From positions 1 to 37,077 of the forward strand of contig CACYPF010000021.1 of NCBI GenBank assembly GCA_902776195.1: DNA of 37,077 bases, read 5' to 3'. This stretch comes from an uncultured Prevotellaceae bacterium (GTDB lineage Bacteria > Bacteroidota > Bacteroidia > Bacteroidales > Bacteroidaceae). A program made the translations under genes and the position numbers. Shown here piece by piece: positions 15,248-25,292 of the stretch (the stretch's first letter is position 1; each line of letters begins with the position of its first letter). A model generated the notes under the pieces. The model worked only from the letters and a program-made list of their open reading frames with translations, had not been told where the DNA came from and did no database searches.

Positions 15248-17395
15248 ATGAGTAAGTTCGACAATGATAAAGTAATGCCAAGATATATGGCTATCGCTGT
15301 AGTATTGACTATAGTGGGACTTGCCGTCATTGGCAAAGCCTTCTATATCATGACGGCAAAGAAACAATACTGGACGGATGTGGCAGACCGTCTGAAGCGG
15401 GATAGTGTGAGTGTGAAACCTAAACGTGGTAACATCCTCAGCTGCGACGGGCAGTTGATGGCAAGTTCTATTCCGGAATACAAGATCTTTATGGACTTCA
15501 AGGCAGGAGGTGAGGAGAAAGACTCTATCTGGCAAGAAAAAGTGGACTCCATCTGTATGGGACTGCACGAGATTTTCCCACAGAAAACTGCCGAGGAATT
15601 TAAGAAGCACTTAGAGGAGGGACACCAGAAGATGTCGCAACACTGGCCTATCTGGCCCCGCCGCATCGACTATAACACATATACGGAGGTCAAGCAATTA
15701 CCACTTTTCAAGTTACCTAAGTACAAAAGCGGATTCCACGAGGAAGAGTTCAATGCCCGTCGTCGTCCCTTCGGCTCATTGGGTGAGCGCACTATCGGCT
15801 CAATGTATGGTGCGAAGGATAGTGCCCGCTTAGGACTCGAACTCGCTTTCGACACCATTCTGCGCGGAACACCGGGTCTTACCAACCGCCGTAAGATTCT
15901 CAACAAATATATGAATATCCCTATCATCTTGCCTACCGACGGTTGCGACATCGTGACCACCATAGATGTCAATATGCAAGATTTGGCAGAACGAGCAGTC
16001 ATCGAGGAGTTGAAACTCATAGGCGGTGACCTTGGCGTTGCCATCCTGATGGAGGTGGAGACGGGTGACATCAAGGCGATCGTCAATATGACGCTATGTC
16101 CTGACGGGGAGTATCGAGAGGTGAAGAACAATGCTGTCGCCGACCTCCGCGAACCCGGTTCTGTGTTCAAGACAGCATCCATGCTGGTCGCCCTCGACGA
16201 TGGAGTGGTCGACACCACATACCGAGTGGAAACAGGATGTGGTATCTGGAATATGCATGGAAGAGACATGAAGGACCACAACTGGCGGCGTGGCGGATAT
16301 GGCAACATCTCCTTACCCCGCATTCTGGAAGTCAGCTCCAACATCGGTGTGAGTCGCATCATTGATGAGAAATATGGCAGTAAGCCAGAGAAATTCATTG
16401 AAGGCATCTATCGAACAGGGTTAGCCGCAGACCTCAAGCTTCCCATCAAAGGCTATGCACGTCCCCATATCCGTATGCCGGAGAAAGATAAATACGGACA
16501 TTGGACGAACTGGAGCAAAACGGCTCTTCCATGGATGTCTATCGGCTATGAAACGCAAATTCCACCGATTTCAACGGTAACTTTCTATAACGCCATTGCC
16601 AACGACGGTGTCATGATGAGACCACGCTTCGTCAAGAGTGTAATGAAAGATGGAAAAGTAGTGGCAGAATTTCCTCCTGAGAAAGTCATGGAACGTAGGA
16701 TAGCCAAACCACAGACCGTGAAGACGATGCAGACCATCTTGGAGCATGTCGTCAGTCAAGGTCTGGGGAAAAAAGCTGGTTCACGTATGTTCAAGGTGGC
16801 AGGAAAGACAGGTACCGCACAGATTGCCGAAGGTGGTGGATACAAGACGGGAGTCGTCAAATACTGGTTGTCATTCGCAGGCTATTTCCCTGCAGACAAT
16901 CCTCGTTACTCATGTATCGTTTGTTTGAAGAAATCTGGTCTGCCTGCTTCTGGCGGTGGTATGAGCGGTGTCGTTTTCCACCATATCGCAGAAGGAGTCA
17001 TGGCACGCGACTTGAAGCTAAGGGTGGAAAACGCACACGACACCACCTCGATAGTCATCCCCGATGTCAAGAACGGTAATATCTCGGATGCCAATTATGT
17101 GCTGAACTATTTAGGCATCAAGACCAACAAGGAATGGGACGGCTCCTATATAAACGGCAACCCCATTTGGGGCAGAGCTGAGCGTCAGTCAAGCCAGGTC
17201 GCCCTCCATCAAGTAAAAGTTAACAAAAATGTCACACCCGATGTGACAGGTATGGGAGCTAAAGATGCTGTATATCTCCTGGAGAGTCTGGGACTGAAGG
17301 TCAAACTACATGGCAGAGGAAAGGTCAAGAGCCAAAGTTATACGGCAGGAAAGTCCATTATCCAGGGCAGTGAGTGTATTTTGAATTTGGAATAA
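15248..17395 (+). CDS. ftsI: Division-specific peptidoglycan transpeptidase (PBP3/FtsI) with PASTA domain
   Basis: A 715-residue class B penicillin-binding protein that cross-links septal peptidoglycan. It has an N-terminal membrane anchor (about 13-35), a pedestal domain, and the transpeptidase with SVFK at 305-308 (active serine 305), SSN at 363-365 and KTG at 520-522. A single C-terminal PASTA domain (about 660-715, VTPDVTGMGAKDAVYLLESL) is present, as in many Bacteroidota and Gram-positive homologues but not in Escherichia coli FtsI. It starts 9 bases after ftsL and works with FtsW, encoded downstream. Confidence 0.96.
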   Translation: MSKFDNDKVMPRYMAIAVVLTIVGLAVIGKAFYIMTAKKQYWTDVADRLKRDSVSVKPKRGNILSCDGQLMASSIPEYKIFMDFKAGGEEKDSIWQEKVDSICMGLHEIFPQKTAEEFKKHLEEGHQKMSQHWPIWPRRIDYNTYTEVKQLPLFKLPKYKSGFHEEEFNARRRPFGSLGERTIGSMYGAKDSARLGLELAFDTILRGTPGLTNRRKILNKYMNIPIILPTDGCDIVTTIDVNMQDLAERAVIEELKLIGGDLGVAILMEVETGDIKAIVNMTLCPDGEYREVKNNAVADLREPGSVFKTASMLVALDDGVVDTTYRVETGCGIWNMHGRDMKDHNWRRGGYGNISLPRILEVSSNIGVSRIIDEKYGSKPEKFIEGIYRTGLAADLKLPIKGYARPHIRMPEKDKYGHWTNWSKTALPWMSIGYETQIPPISTVTFYNAIANDGVMMRPRFVKSVMKDGKVVAEFPPEKVMERRIAKPQTVKTMQTILEHVVSQGLGKKAGSRMFKVAGKTGTAQIAEGGGYKTGVVKYWLSFAGYFPADNPRYSCIVCLKKSGLPASGGGMSGVVFHHIAEGVMARDLKLRVENAHDTTSIVIPDVKNGNISDANYVLNYLGIKTNKEWDGSYINGNPIWGRAERQSSQVALHQVKVNKNVTPDVTGMGAKDAVYLLESLGLKVKLHGRGKVKSQSYTAGKSIIQGSECILNLE

Positions 17396-17415
17396 TCATA
17401 TAAATATAAGGTAAT

Positions 17416-18873
17416 ATGAGATTAAGTGAGCTACTTAAATACGTCAAACCACTTTGCATCATCGGTGATGAGCAAATCGACATCACAGGTGTCAATATCG
17501 ATTCTCGAAAGATAGAGAAGGGACACTTGTTTGTTGCCATGAAAGGTACTCAGACGGATGGGCATAAGTTTATCCCCAAAGCATTAGAGCTTGGTGCTTC
17601 CGCTATTTTATGCGAGGATCTTCCTGAAGAGAAAAACGAGGGAACAACCTACATACAGGTTTCTTCCACGGAGAGTGCTGTGGGACCAGTAGCCACCGTA
17701 TTCTTCGGAGAACCTTCCAAAAGACTGAAACTGGTGGGGGTCACAGGTACCAATGGAAAAACAACTATTGCCACCTTATTATATAATATGTTCCGTAAGT
17801 TCGGTCATAAATGCGGACTTCTCTCGACGGTCTGCAACTATATTGAGGAGGAAGCAATCCCAGCCGACCATACCACACCCGATCCTATTGAACTGAACAG
17901 GTTGTTAAGTAAGATGGTGGATGCAGGATGTGAGTATGCCTTCATGGAATGCTCCAGTCATGCCATTGCCCAACAGCGCATCGGTGGTCTGAAGTTTGCA
18001 GGAGGTTTATTCACCAACCTGACCCGTGATCACTTGGATTATCATAAAACTTTCGAGAATTATCGAGATGCCAAGAAAGCCTTTTTTGACAGTCTTCCCA
18101 AGGATGCTTTCGCTATTACCAATGCCGACGACAAGAACGGCAGCGTGATGGTACAGAACTGCAAGGCAAAGGTCAAGACCTACTCCACTCGCTCGATGGC
18201 AGATTTCCGTGCCCGTATCATCGAATGCCATTTCGAGGGTATGTACTTGGAAATTGACGGCAGGGAAGTCGGAGTACAATTCATTGGAAAGTTCAATGTC
18301 AGCAATCTGCTGGCAGTCTATGGTGCTGCCGTCATGCTCGGCAAGAAACCAGAAGACATCCTGTTGATATTAAGTACCCTCAAGAGTGTGGCAGGGCGCT
18401 TGGAACCTATCCGTTCCAAGGACGGAGTCACAGCCATTGTCGACTATGCCCACACCCCGGATGCTTTAGAGAATGTCCTGAACGCCATCCATGAGGTACT
18501 GGACGGCAAGGGTGGACAGGTCATCACCGTCTGTGGTGCCGGTGGCAACAGAGACAAGGGTAAGCGCCCATTGATGGCACAGGAGGCCGCCAAGCAAAGT
18601 GACCGTGTCATTATCACCAGTGACAACCCCCGTTTTGAGGAACCACAGGACATCATCAACGACATGCTGGCTGGTCTTAATGCCCAACAGCTGAAGAAGA
18701 CCATCAGTATCACAGACCGTAAGGAAGCCATCCGCACCGCATGCATGATGGCACAGAAAGGGGATGTCATCCTCATTGCGGGTAAAGGGCATGAGGACTA
18801 TCAGGAGATAAAAGGTGTCAAGCATCATTTTGACGACCGTGAAGTTGTACGTGAAATCTTTGAAATCAATTAA
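17416..18873 (+). CDS. murE: UDP-MurNAc-L-Ala-D-Glu:meso-diaminopimelate ligase
   Basis: The 485-residue Mur ligase adds the third amino acid to the cytoplasmic peptidoglycan precursor. The ATP loop GTNGKTT is at 111-117, the UDP-substrate region [13 protein letters not shown] follows, the central domain shows [10 protein letters not shown], and DNPR at 403-406 ([10 protein letters not shown]) is the signature for meso-diaminopimelate rather than lysine. The C-terminal GKGHEDYQ block is present. The wall type is therefore A1-gamma-like with meso-DAP, as expected for Bacteroidales. It follows ftsI by 20 bases and precedes mraY by 5. Confidence 0.97.
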   Translation: MRLSELLKYVKPLCIIGDEQIDITGVNIDSRKIEKGHLFVAMKGTQTDGHKFIPKALELGASAILCEDLPEEKNEGTTYIQVSSTESAVGPVATVFFGEPSKRLKLVGVTGTNGKTTIATLLYNMFRKFGHKCGLLSTVCNYIEEEAIPADHTTPDPIELNRLLSKMVDAGCEYAFMECSSHAIAQQRIGGLKFAGGLFTNLTRDHLDYHKTFENYRDAKKAFFDSLPKDAFAITNADDKNGSVMVQNCKAKVKTYSTRSMADFRARIIECHFEGMYLEIDGREVGVQFIGKFNVSNLLAVYGAAVMLGKKPEDILLILSTLKSVAGRLEPIRSKDGVTAIVDYAHTPDALENVLNAIHEVLDGKGGQVITVCGAGGNRDKGKRPLMAQEAAKQSDRVIITSDNPRFEEPQDIINDMLAGLNAQQLKKTISITDRKEAIRTACMMAQKGDVILIAGKGHEDYQEIKGVKHHFDDREVVREIFEIN

Positions 18874-18878
18874 CGCCT

Positions 18879-20153
18879 ATGTTATACTATCTGTTTAGAT
18901 TCTTAGAGCAGTACAATATACCAGGTGCACATATCTGGTCGTACATCTCTTTCCGCGCCTTGCTGGCATTGATACTCTCCCTGATTATCTCAGCATGGTT
19001 TGGTGAACGGTTCATCAAATGGATGAAGCGTCGTAACATCTCCGAGACGGCACGTGACGTGAGTATCGACCCCTTTGGCGTAGAGAAGAAGGGGGTTCCC
19101 ACGATGGGCGGTATCATCATCATTGTATCTATCCTTGTCCCCGTCCTTTTACTGGGTCGCATGCGTAACATCTATCTGTTATTGATGATTATCACGACAG
19201 TATGGTTGGGATTCCTTGGTTTCATGGATGACTATATCAAGATTTTCCGAAAGAACAAAGACGGACTAAAGGGGAAATACAAGATTATCGGACAGGTATC
19301 CATCGGATTCATTGTAGGACTGACCTTATGGCTGAGCCCTGATGCTGTTGTCCGTGAGAATATCTCCGTTCCACAGAAGAACCAACAGGAGGTGGTTGTC
19401 AAGCACAAGACCGAGAATGTAAAATCTCTCCAGACAACCATCCCGTTCATCAAGAACCATAATCTGAATTATTCAGATATCATGTCATTCTGTGGAGAAT
19501 ACAAAGTAGCCGCAGGATGGATTCTCTTTGTGCTGATGACGATATTCGTTGTCACAGCTGTCAGCAATGGAGCCAACCTGAACGATGGTATGGACGGTAT
19601 GTGTGCAGGAAACTCTGCCATCATTGGAGTGGGATTACTTATTTTCTCCTATGTCAGCAGTCATATTGTCTATGCAGCCTACTTCGACATTATGTATATC
19701 CCCGGCTCACAGGAGTTGGTAGTGTTCCTCAGTGCCTTCATCGGAGCCATGATAGGTTTTCTATGGTATAACGCCTACCCCGCTCAGGTATTCATGGGAG
19801 ATACGGGTTCACTAACCATTGGCGGAATCATCGGAGTATGTGCCGTCATCGTACATAAAGAGCTCTTACTCCCCATCCTTTGCGGCATTTTCTTCATAGA
19901 GAGCCTGAGTGTGATTATCCAGACCCAATGGTTTAAGATACAGAAGCGAAAAGGAAAGCGCGTAAGGGTGTTCCGTGCCACTCCTATCCATGACACCTTC
20001 CGTCGTTTGGACTCACAACTGGACCAGACCAGTACGTATATCCTCAAAGGATGGCCTCACCGACCTTTCCATGAGTCGAAAATCACCATCCGTTTCTGGA
20101 TAGCGACCATTATATTAGTAGCAATAACCATTATAACACTGAAAGTAAGATGA
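18879..20153 (+). CDS. mraY: Phospho-MurNAc-pentapeptide transferase
   Basis: MraY transfers phospho-MurNAc-pentapeptide to undecaprenyl phosphate, making lipid I at the inner face of the membrane. The 424-residue polytopic protein carries KGVPTMGG (71-78), the aspartate pair D117-D118 in FMDDYIKIF, NLNDGMDG (233-240), FMGDTGSL and the histidine-rich RVFRATPIHDTF loop. It is about 60 residues longer than the Escherichia coli enzyme; the extra part is mainly a polar insertion around 150-200 between membrane helices, a feature I associate with Bacteroidota. Its stop overlaps the murD start (ATGA). Confidence 0.97.
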   Translation: MLYYLFRFLEQYNIPGAHIWSYISFRALLALILSLIISAWFGERFIKWMKRRNISETARDVSIDPFGVEKKGVPTMGGIIIIVSILVPVLLLGRMRNIYLLLMIITTVWLGFLGFMDDYIKIFRKNKDGLKGKYKIIGQVSIGFIVGLTLWLSPDAVVRENISVPQKNQQEVVVKHKTENVKSLQTTIPFIKNHNLNYSDIMSFCGEYKVAAGWILFVLMTIFVVTAVSNGANLNDGMDGMCAGNSAIIGVGLLIFSYVSSHIVYAAYFDIMYIPGSQELVVFLSAFIGAMIGFLWYNAYPAQVFMGDTGSLTIGGIIGVCAVIVHKELLLPILCGIFFIESLSVIIQTQWFKIQKRKGKRVRVFRATPIHDTFRRLDSQLDQTSTYILKGWPHRPFHESKITIRFWIATIILVAITIITLKVR

Positions 20154-21481
20154 GCAGAATCGTCATATTAGGAGCAGGAGAGAGCGGAGCCGGTGCTGCC
20201 GTTCTCGCCAAGAAAGAAGGTTTCGACGTGTTTGTCAGTGACATGTCAGCAATCAACGAGAAATATAAGAAACTGTTGGACTCCCACCATATCGAATGGG
20301 AGGAGGGTCAGCATACGGAAGAAAAGATTCTCAATGCGGACGAGATTATCAAGAGCCCCGGTATTCCTGATAAGGCACCTATGATTGTGAAAATCAAGGA
20401 GAAGGGTATCCATATCATCAGTGAGATAGAGTTTGCCGGACGCTACACGAACTCGAAGATGGTATGTATCACCGGTTCCAACGGCAAGACGACGACGACG
20501 AGTCTGATTTACCATATCTTCAAGGAGGCTGGTTATGACGCTGGGCTCGCCGGCAACATTGGAAACTCCCTGGCACTGCAGGTTGCTGAGGATCCGCACG
20601 AATATTATATCATCGAACTCAGTTCCTTCCAGCTGGACAACATGTACGACTTCCGTGCGAATATCGCTATTCTGCTGAATATCACACCCGACCACCTCGA
20701 CCGCTATGATTTCTGCATGCAGAATTATGTGGATGCGAAGATGCGTATCATCCAGAACCAGACTCCCGATGACGCTTTCATCTATTGGAATGATGACCCG
20801 ATTATCAAGAAGGAGTTGGAGAAATACCATATCCAAGCCATCCAGTATCCTTTCTCTGAGCTCAAGGAGAAAGGCAGTATCGGTTATATCGAGGAGGGTC
20901 AGTACAAGATCGAGAAGCCTGAACCTTTCAATATGGAGCAGGAGTCGCTCAGTCTGACGGGTAAGCACAACATCTATAACTCCCTCGCTGCCGGTATTGC
21001 CACTAATATCGCTGGTATCAAGAAGGAGGTCATCCGCAAGTCACTCAGCGATTTCCCCGGTGTGGAGCATCGCCTGGAGAAAGTCTGCACAGTCCGTGGA
21101 GTACAATATATCAACGACTCCAAGGCGACGAATGTGGATGCCTGCTGGTATGCGTTGGAGTCGATGAAGACCAAGACCATCCTCATCATCGGTGGCAAGG
21201 ACAAGGGCAACGACTACGAGCCCATCAAACCGCTCGTCAAGGAGAAATGTGCAGGACTGGTCTATCTGGGTGCCGACAACCAGAAGTTGCACGATAATTT
21301 CGACAACATGGGTATCCCTGTTCGAGACACCCACTCGATGAAAGAGTGTATAGAGGCATGTTACGAGCTTGCCGAACCCGGAATGACTGTACTGCTGAGT
21401 CCCTGCTGTGCCTCTTTCGACCTCTTCAAGAACATGGAAGATCGTGGTGAGCAGTTCAAAGAATTAGCAAGAAATCTATAA
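20150..21481 (+). CDS. murD: UDP-MurNAc-L-alanine:D-glutamate ligase
   Basis: MurD adds D-glutamate to UDP-MurNAc-L-Ala. The 443-residue protein has an N-terminal Rossmann-like UMAG-binding domain (ILGAGESGAGAAVLA), the ATP loop GSNGKTTT at 109-116, the ELSSFQLDNM and NITPDHLDRY blocks, and the C-terminal SPCCASFDLFKNMEDRG motif that is specific to MurD. Its ATG is shared with the mraY stop (ATGA), so translation is likely coupled, and ftsW begins 2 bases after its stop. Confidence 0.97.
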   Translation: MSRIVILGAGESGAGAAVLAKKEGFDVFVSDMSAINEKYKKLLDSHHIEWEEGQHTEEKILNADEIIKSPGIPDKAPMIVKIKEKGIHIISEIEFAGRYTNSKMVCITGSNGKTTTTSLIYHIFKEAGYDAGLAGNIGNSLALQVAEDPHEYYIIELSSFQLDNMYDFRANIAILLNITPDHLDRYDFCMQNYVDAKMRIIQNQTPDDAFIYWNDDPIIKKELEKYHIQAIQYPFSELKEKGSIGYIEEGQYKIEKPEPFNMEQESLSLTGKHNIYNSLAAGIATNIAGIKKEVIRKSLSDFPGVEHRLEKVCTVRGVQYINDSKATNVDACWYALESMKTKTILIIGGKDKGNDYEPIKPLVKEKCAGLVYLGADNQKLHDNFDNMGIPVRDTHSMKECIEACYELAEPGMTVLLSPCCASFDLFKNMEDRGEQFKELARNL

Positions 21482-21483
21482 AT

Positions 21484-22728
21484 ATGAACAAAAAGATAGG
21501 CAATATTTTCAAGGGTGACAAAGTCATCTGGATGGTGTTCTTCTTTCTCTGTATGATCAGCATCGTGGAGGTTTTCTCTGCCTCCAGCAACCTGACATAC
21601 AAGAGTCAAAACTACATCGGACCGATTATCTACCACACAGGCACCATCATTTTCGGTGTCCTGGTGGCTGTCATCACCTTGAACATCCCTTGTCGGTTCT
21701 TTAAGTTGATGACCCCTTTCCTCCTGCTGGTCACTGCCTTCACCTTGTTATGGGTATTGATCGGCGGACAGACGATTAACGGGGCTAACCGTGTCATCTC
21801 CCTGTTAGGTTTTACCTTCCAGCCCTCAGAGATTGCCAAAGGTACCATCGTCTTGGCGACAGCCCAGATTCTCAGTGCTATGCAACGGGAGAATGGAGCT
21901 GACAAGAAGGCGTTTAAGTGGATTTTGTGGATCACCATTCCTACGTGTTTCCTCATCGGACTGGAGAATCTCTCGACGGCAGCGTTGCTGTTTGCGGTGG
22001 TCATCCTGATGATGTTCATAGGACTGGTACCTTTAAGACAACTCGGCAAACTGGTCGGTATATTGATATTTCTCGTTGTCATCGGTATCTCCATGGTGAT
22101 GCTGGTGGGTCATGATACCACAGGAGAGGAGGTCGCCAAGACAGAGCAAACAGACCAGCAGCCTAAGAAAAAGAACAAACTGGAGAAACTCCTCCACCGC
22201 GCAGACACATGGAAGGGCCGTATCCTTAAATTCGGAAAGGATGATGTAACACCTCAAGAGTACGACCTCGACAAGGACGCACAGGTGGCTCACGCCAATA
22301 TCGCTATCGTCTCCAGTAATATCATCGGAAAGGGTCCCGGTAAGTCAGTGGAGCGTGACTTCCTGTCACAGGCTTTCTCCGACTTCATCTACGCTATTGT
22401 CATTGAGGAGCTGGGTATCCTGGGAGCAGCCTTTGTGGTATTCCTGTATATCATCCTGCTCTATCGCGCGGCACGTATCGCAAGCCGTTGTGAGAATAAC
22501 TTCCCTGCCTTCCTCGTCATGGGACTAGCACTGCTGCTGGTCATACAGGCAGCCTTCAACATGATGGTAGCGGTAGGACTGGCTCCCGTCACGGGACAGC
22601 CTTTGCCGTTGATTTCCAAGGGTGGCACGTCGACGATCATCAATTGTGCCTATGTCGGCACCATTTTGAGTATCAGTCGCTCAGCGAAAATGAAGAAAGG
22701 ACCCGTTGGGACAAAAAATATCGGGTAA
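21484..22728 (+). CDS. ftsW: Septal peptidoglycan glycosyltransferase FtsW
   Basis: A 414-residue SEDS-family membrane protein that polymerises lipid II with its partner FtsI. Many hydrophobic helices are visible, plus the family blocks GGQTINGANRVISL, FQPSEIAKG, the large extracytoplasmic loop with GKGPGKSVERDFLSQAFSDF and IEELG, and the C-terminal GQPLPLISKGGTS. The loop contains a lysine-rich, charged insertion (about residues 218-245) before the conserved part. It follows murD by 2 bases; a 66-base gap with an internal promoter then separates it from murG. Confidence 0.96.
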   Translation: MNKKIGNIFKGDKVIWMVFFFLCMISIVEVFSASSNLTYKSQNYIGPIIYHTGTIIFGVLVAVITLNIPCRFFKLMTPFLLLVTAFTLLWVLIGGQTINGANRVISLLGFTFQPSEIAKGTIVLATAQILSAMQRENGADKKAFKWILWITIPTCFLIGLENLSTAALLFAVVILMMFIGLVPLRQLGKLVGILIFLVVIGISMVMLVGHDTTGEEVAKTEQTDQQPKKKNKLEKLLHRADTWKGRILKFGKDDVTPQEYDLDKDAQVAHANIAIVSSNIIGKGPGKSVERDFLSQAFSDFIYAIVIEELGILGAAFVVFLYIILLYRAARIASRCENNFPAFLVMGLALLLVIQAAFNMMVAVGLAPVTGQPLPLISKGGTSTIINCAYVGTILSISRSAKMKKGPVGTKNIG

Positions 22729-22754
22729 CATTCGCTAATAAGAAATTAAATTCG

Positions 22755-22762
22755 TAACTTTG
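22755..22762 (+). promoter_or_regulatory. murG: Internal promoter (TAACTTTG) before murG
   Basis: TAACTTTG fits TAnnTTTG, and a TTCG at 22731-22734 lies 20 bases upstream as a partial -33 element. It sits in the largest gap of the cluster (66 bases), 32 bases before the murG ATG, followed by an AT-only palindromic stretch (about 22769-22788). This suggests murG-ftsZ can be transcribed separately. Confidence 0.6.
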
Positions 22763-22794
22763 CAAGTTAATATATATTATATATAATAAGGTGT

Positions 22795-23913
22795 ATGAAC
22801 AAAGAATTAAGGGTAATCATCAGCGGTGGCGGCACAGGCGGGCACATCTTCCCTGCCGTATCCATCGCCAATGCCATTAAAGTATTACGCCCTGACGTCA
22901 AAATCCTGTTTGTGGGTGCGTTAGGTCGGATGGAGATGCAACGGGTACCCGCTGCTGGTTACGAGATAAAGGGACTGCCGATCTGTGGCTTCGACCGTAA
23001 GAATCTCCTGAAGAACGTCATCGTACTCTTCAAGATATGGAAGAGTCAGCAGATGGCAAAGAAAATCATCAAGGACTTCCAGCCTCAGGTTGCTGTGGGT
23101 GTGGGTGGCTATGCCAGTGGTCCCACGCTCAACAAAGCGGCATCGATGGGTATTCCTTGTCTGATTCAGGAGCAGAACTCCTATGCGGGAGTCACCAATA
23201 AGTTGCTGGCAAAGAAAGCCGAGAAGATCTGTGTCGCTTATGACGGCATGGAGCGTTTCTTCCCTGCTGACAAGATTATCAAGACGGGCAATCCTGTCCG
23301 CCAATCGCTACTGGAAACGACGGTATCACATGAGGATGCTGTTACCTCCTTCGGTCTCGACCCTCGTAAGAAGACCATCCTTTTGGTGGGTGGCAGCTTA
23401 GGTGCGAGAACCGTCAATGAGAGTGTCATCAACCACCTCGACATCGTGCGCAAAAGCGGGGTTCAGTTTATATGGCAGACAGGTAAGTACTACCATGCGC
23501 AGATCATGGAGTATTTCAGGAAGAAGGAGGAAAAGCCCGACAACCTCTTCGTCACCGACTTTATCAGCGACATGGGGGTTGCCTACAAGGCTGCCGACTT
23601 GGTCATCAGCCGTGCTGGTGCAAGCAGCATCTCCGAGTTCTGTCTGATTGGCAAACCCGTCATCCTCGTGCCGAGTCCTAATGTGGCAGAGGACCACCAG
23701 ACGAAGAATGCCATGGCATTAGTGAATGTCGGAGCTGCCCTGTATGTGAAGGACAGTGAGGCACCCGACCAGTTGTTGGCATTGGCTGTCAAGACGGTCA
23801 ACGACCCCACGAAATTAGAGTCATTAAAAGAGAATATCCTCAAACTGGCACTGCCTGACTCAGCAGAAATCATCGCCAAGGAGGTCATCAGATTAGCAGA
23901 AAATGGAGATTAA
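22795..23913 (+). CDS. murG: UDP-GlcNAc:lipid I N-acetylglucosaminyltransferase
   Basis: MurG converts lipid I to lipid II at the inner membrane surface. The 372-residue GT28 enzyme shows the N-terminal glycine loop GGGTGGHIFPA (from residue 11), a second loop GGSLGARTVNES, and the UDP-GlcNAc binding block VISRAGASSISEF, with VAEDHQTKNAMAL near the C-terminus. Length is normal. Its last 11 bases overlap murC. It is the first gene after the internal promoter in the cluster. Confidence 0.97.
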   Translation: MNKELRVIISGGGTGGHIFPAVSIANAIKVLRPDVKILFVGALGRMEMQRVPAAGYEIKGLPICGFDRKNLLKNVIVLFKIWKSQQMAKKIIKDFQPQVAVGVGGYASGPTLNKAASMGIPCLIQEQNSYAGVTNKLLAKKAEKICVAYDGMERFFPADKIIKTGNPVRQSLLETTVSHEDAVTSFGLDPRKKTILLVGGSLGARTVNESVINHLDIVRKSGVQFIWQTGKYYHAQIMEYFRKKEEKPDNLFVTDFISDMGVAYKAADLVISRAGASSISEFCLIGKPVILVPSPNVAEDHQTKNAMALVNVGAALYVKDSEAPDQLLALAVKTVNDPTKLESLKENILKLALPDSAEIIAKEVIRLAENGD

Positions 23914-25276
23914 AGATATTAATGCCGTCTATTTCGTTGGTGCCGGTGGCATCGGAATGAGTGCCATCGCCCGCTATTTCATCCATCGCGGACTCGTCGT
24001 CGCCGGTTATGACAAGACCCCCAGCGACCTCACCCGACAGTTGGAGAAAGAGGGTATGCAGATACATTATGAGGAGTGTGTCGATGCCATTCCAGAGGCA
24101 TGCAGACAACCAGCCTCTTGTCTGGTAATCTACACGCCAGCCATCCCTGCAGAGCACCAGGAGCTGCAGTATTTCCGCACGCACGGTTTCGAGATTCAGA
24201 AACGGGCACAAGTGCTGGGCACCCTGACCCGCGAACACAAGGGTCTCTGCGTCGCTGGTACACATGGGAAGACGACGACCTCTACGATGTGCGCACATAT
24301 CATGCACCAGAGTCATCTCGACTGCAACGCCTTCCTCGGGGGTATCTCGAAGAACTATGGTACGAACTACATCCTCTCGTCTTCCGACTATGTGGTGATT
24401 GAGGCGGACGAGTTCGACCGCTCGTTCCACTGGCTGCGACCTTGGATGACAGTCATCACGGCAACAGACCCTGACCATCTGGATATCTATGGCACAAAGG
24501 AGGCTTATCTGGAGAGTTTCCGCCATTATACGGAGCTCATCCAACCGGGTGGCGCACTGATCATCCATCGTGACCTGGAGATGAAGGAGCACTTGCAGGA
24601 GGGTGTCCGCCGTTATGACTATGCGCTCCATGAGGGCGACTTCCATGCGGAGAATATCCGTATCGAGGACGGGGAGATATCATTCGACTTCATCTCACCT
24701 ATCGAGTGTGTGAAAGGTATAGAACTGGGACAACCGGTGCCCATCAACATAGAGAATGGTGTTGCTGCCATGGCAATGGCTCAGCTTGCCGGCTGTACGG
24801 CAGACGAGTTGCGTGAGGGCATGAGGACCTTCGGAGGAGTTGACCGCCGCTTCGACTTCAAGGTGAAGAATGACAAGATAGTGTTCCTCAGCGACTATGC
24901 GCACCATCCCATGGAGATCTACCAGAGTGCGAAGAGTATCCGTGAGCTGTATCGCAACCGTCAGATCACGGCTATTTTCCAACCGCACCTGTACACGCGC
25001 ACACGTGACTTCTACAAGGAGTTCGCGGAGGCACTGAGTCAGCTCGACGAGGTGATCCTCACCGAGATCTACCCTGCCCGTGAGCAACCTATCGAAGGAG
25101 TGACCTCCAAACTGATCTATGACAACCTGCGCCCTGGTGTCAAGAAACAGATCATCCGCAAGGATGATGTCCTCGACTTCGTGAAGGGTCGTGACTTCGA
25201 CGTACTCATCGTACTGGGAGCTGGCGACCTCGACAATCAGGTGCCGCAGATTGCGAAAATTTTAGAGTGCAGATAA
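23903..25276 (+). CDS. murC: UDP-MurNAc:L-alanine ligase
   Basis: MurC adds the first amino acid, L-alanine, to UDP-MurNAc. The 457-residue ligase has VGAGGIGMSAIARY near residue 12, the ATP loop GTHGKTT at 119-125, the central VIEADEFDRSF and TDPDHLDIYG blocks, and the DYAHHPMEI sequence in the C-terminal domain. It overlaps murG by 11 bases. No murB or ddl gene is adjacent, unlike in many proteobacterial clusters, so those functions must be encoded elsewhere. Confidence 0.97.
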   Translation: MEIKDINAVYFVGAGGIGMSAIARYFIHRGLVVAGYDKTPSDLTRQLEKEGMQIHYEECVDAIPEACRQPASCLVIYTPAIPAEHQELQYFRTHGFEIQKRAQVLGTLTREHKGLCVAGTHGKTTTSTMCAHIMHQSHLDCNAFLGGISKNYGTNYILSSSDYVVIEADEFDRSFHWLRPWMTVITATDPDHLDIYGTKEAYLESFRHYTELIQPGGALIIHRDLEMKEHLQEGVRRYDYALHEGDFHAENIRIEDGEISFDFISPIECVKGIELGQPVPINIENGVAAMAMAQLAGCTADELREGMRTFGGVDRRFDFKVKNDKIVFLSDYAHHPMEIYQSAKSIRELYRNRQITAIFQPHLYTRTRDFYKEFAEALSQLDEVILTEIYPAREQPIEGVTSKLIYDNLRPGVKKQIIRKDDVLDFVKGRDFDVLIVLGAGDLDNQVPQIAKILECR

Positions 25277-25292
25277 TTCTAATAAGAGATAT

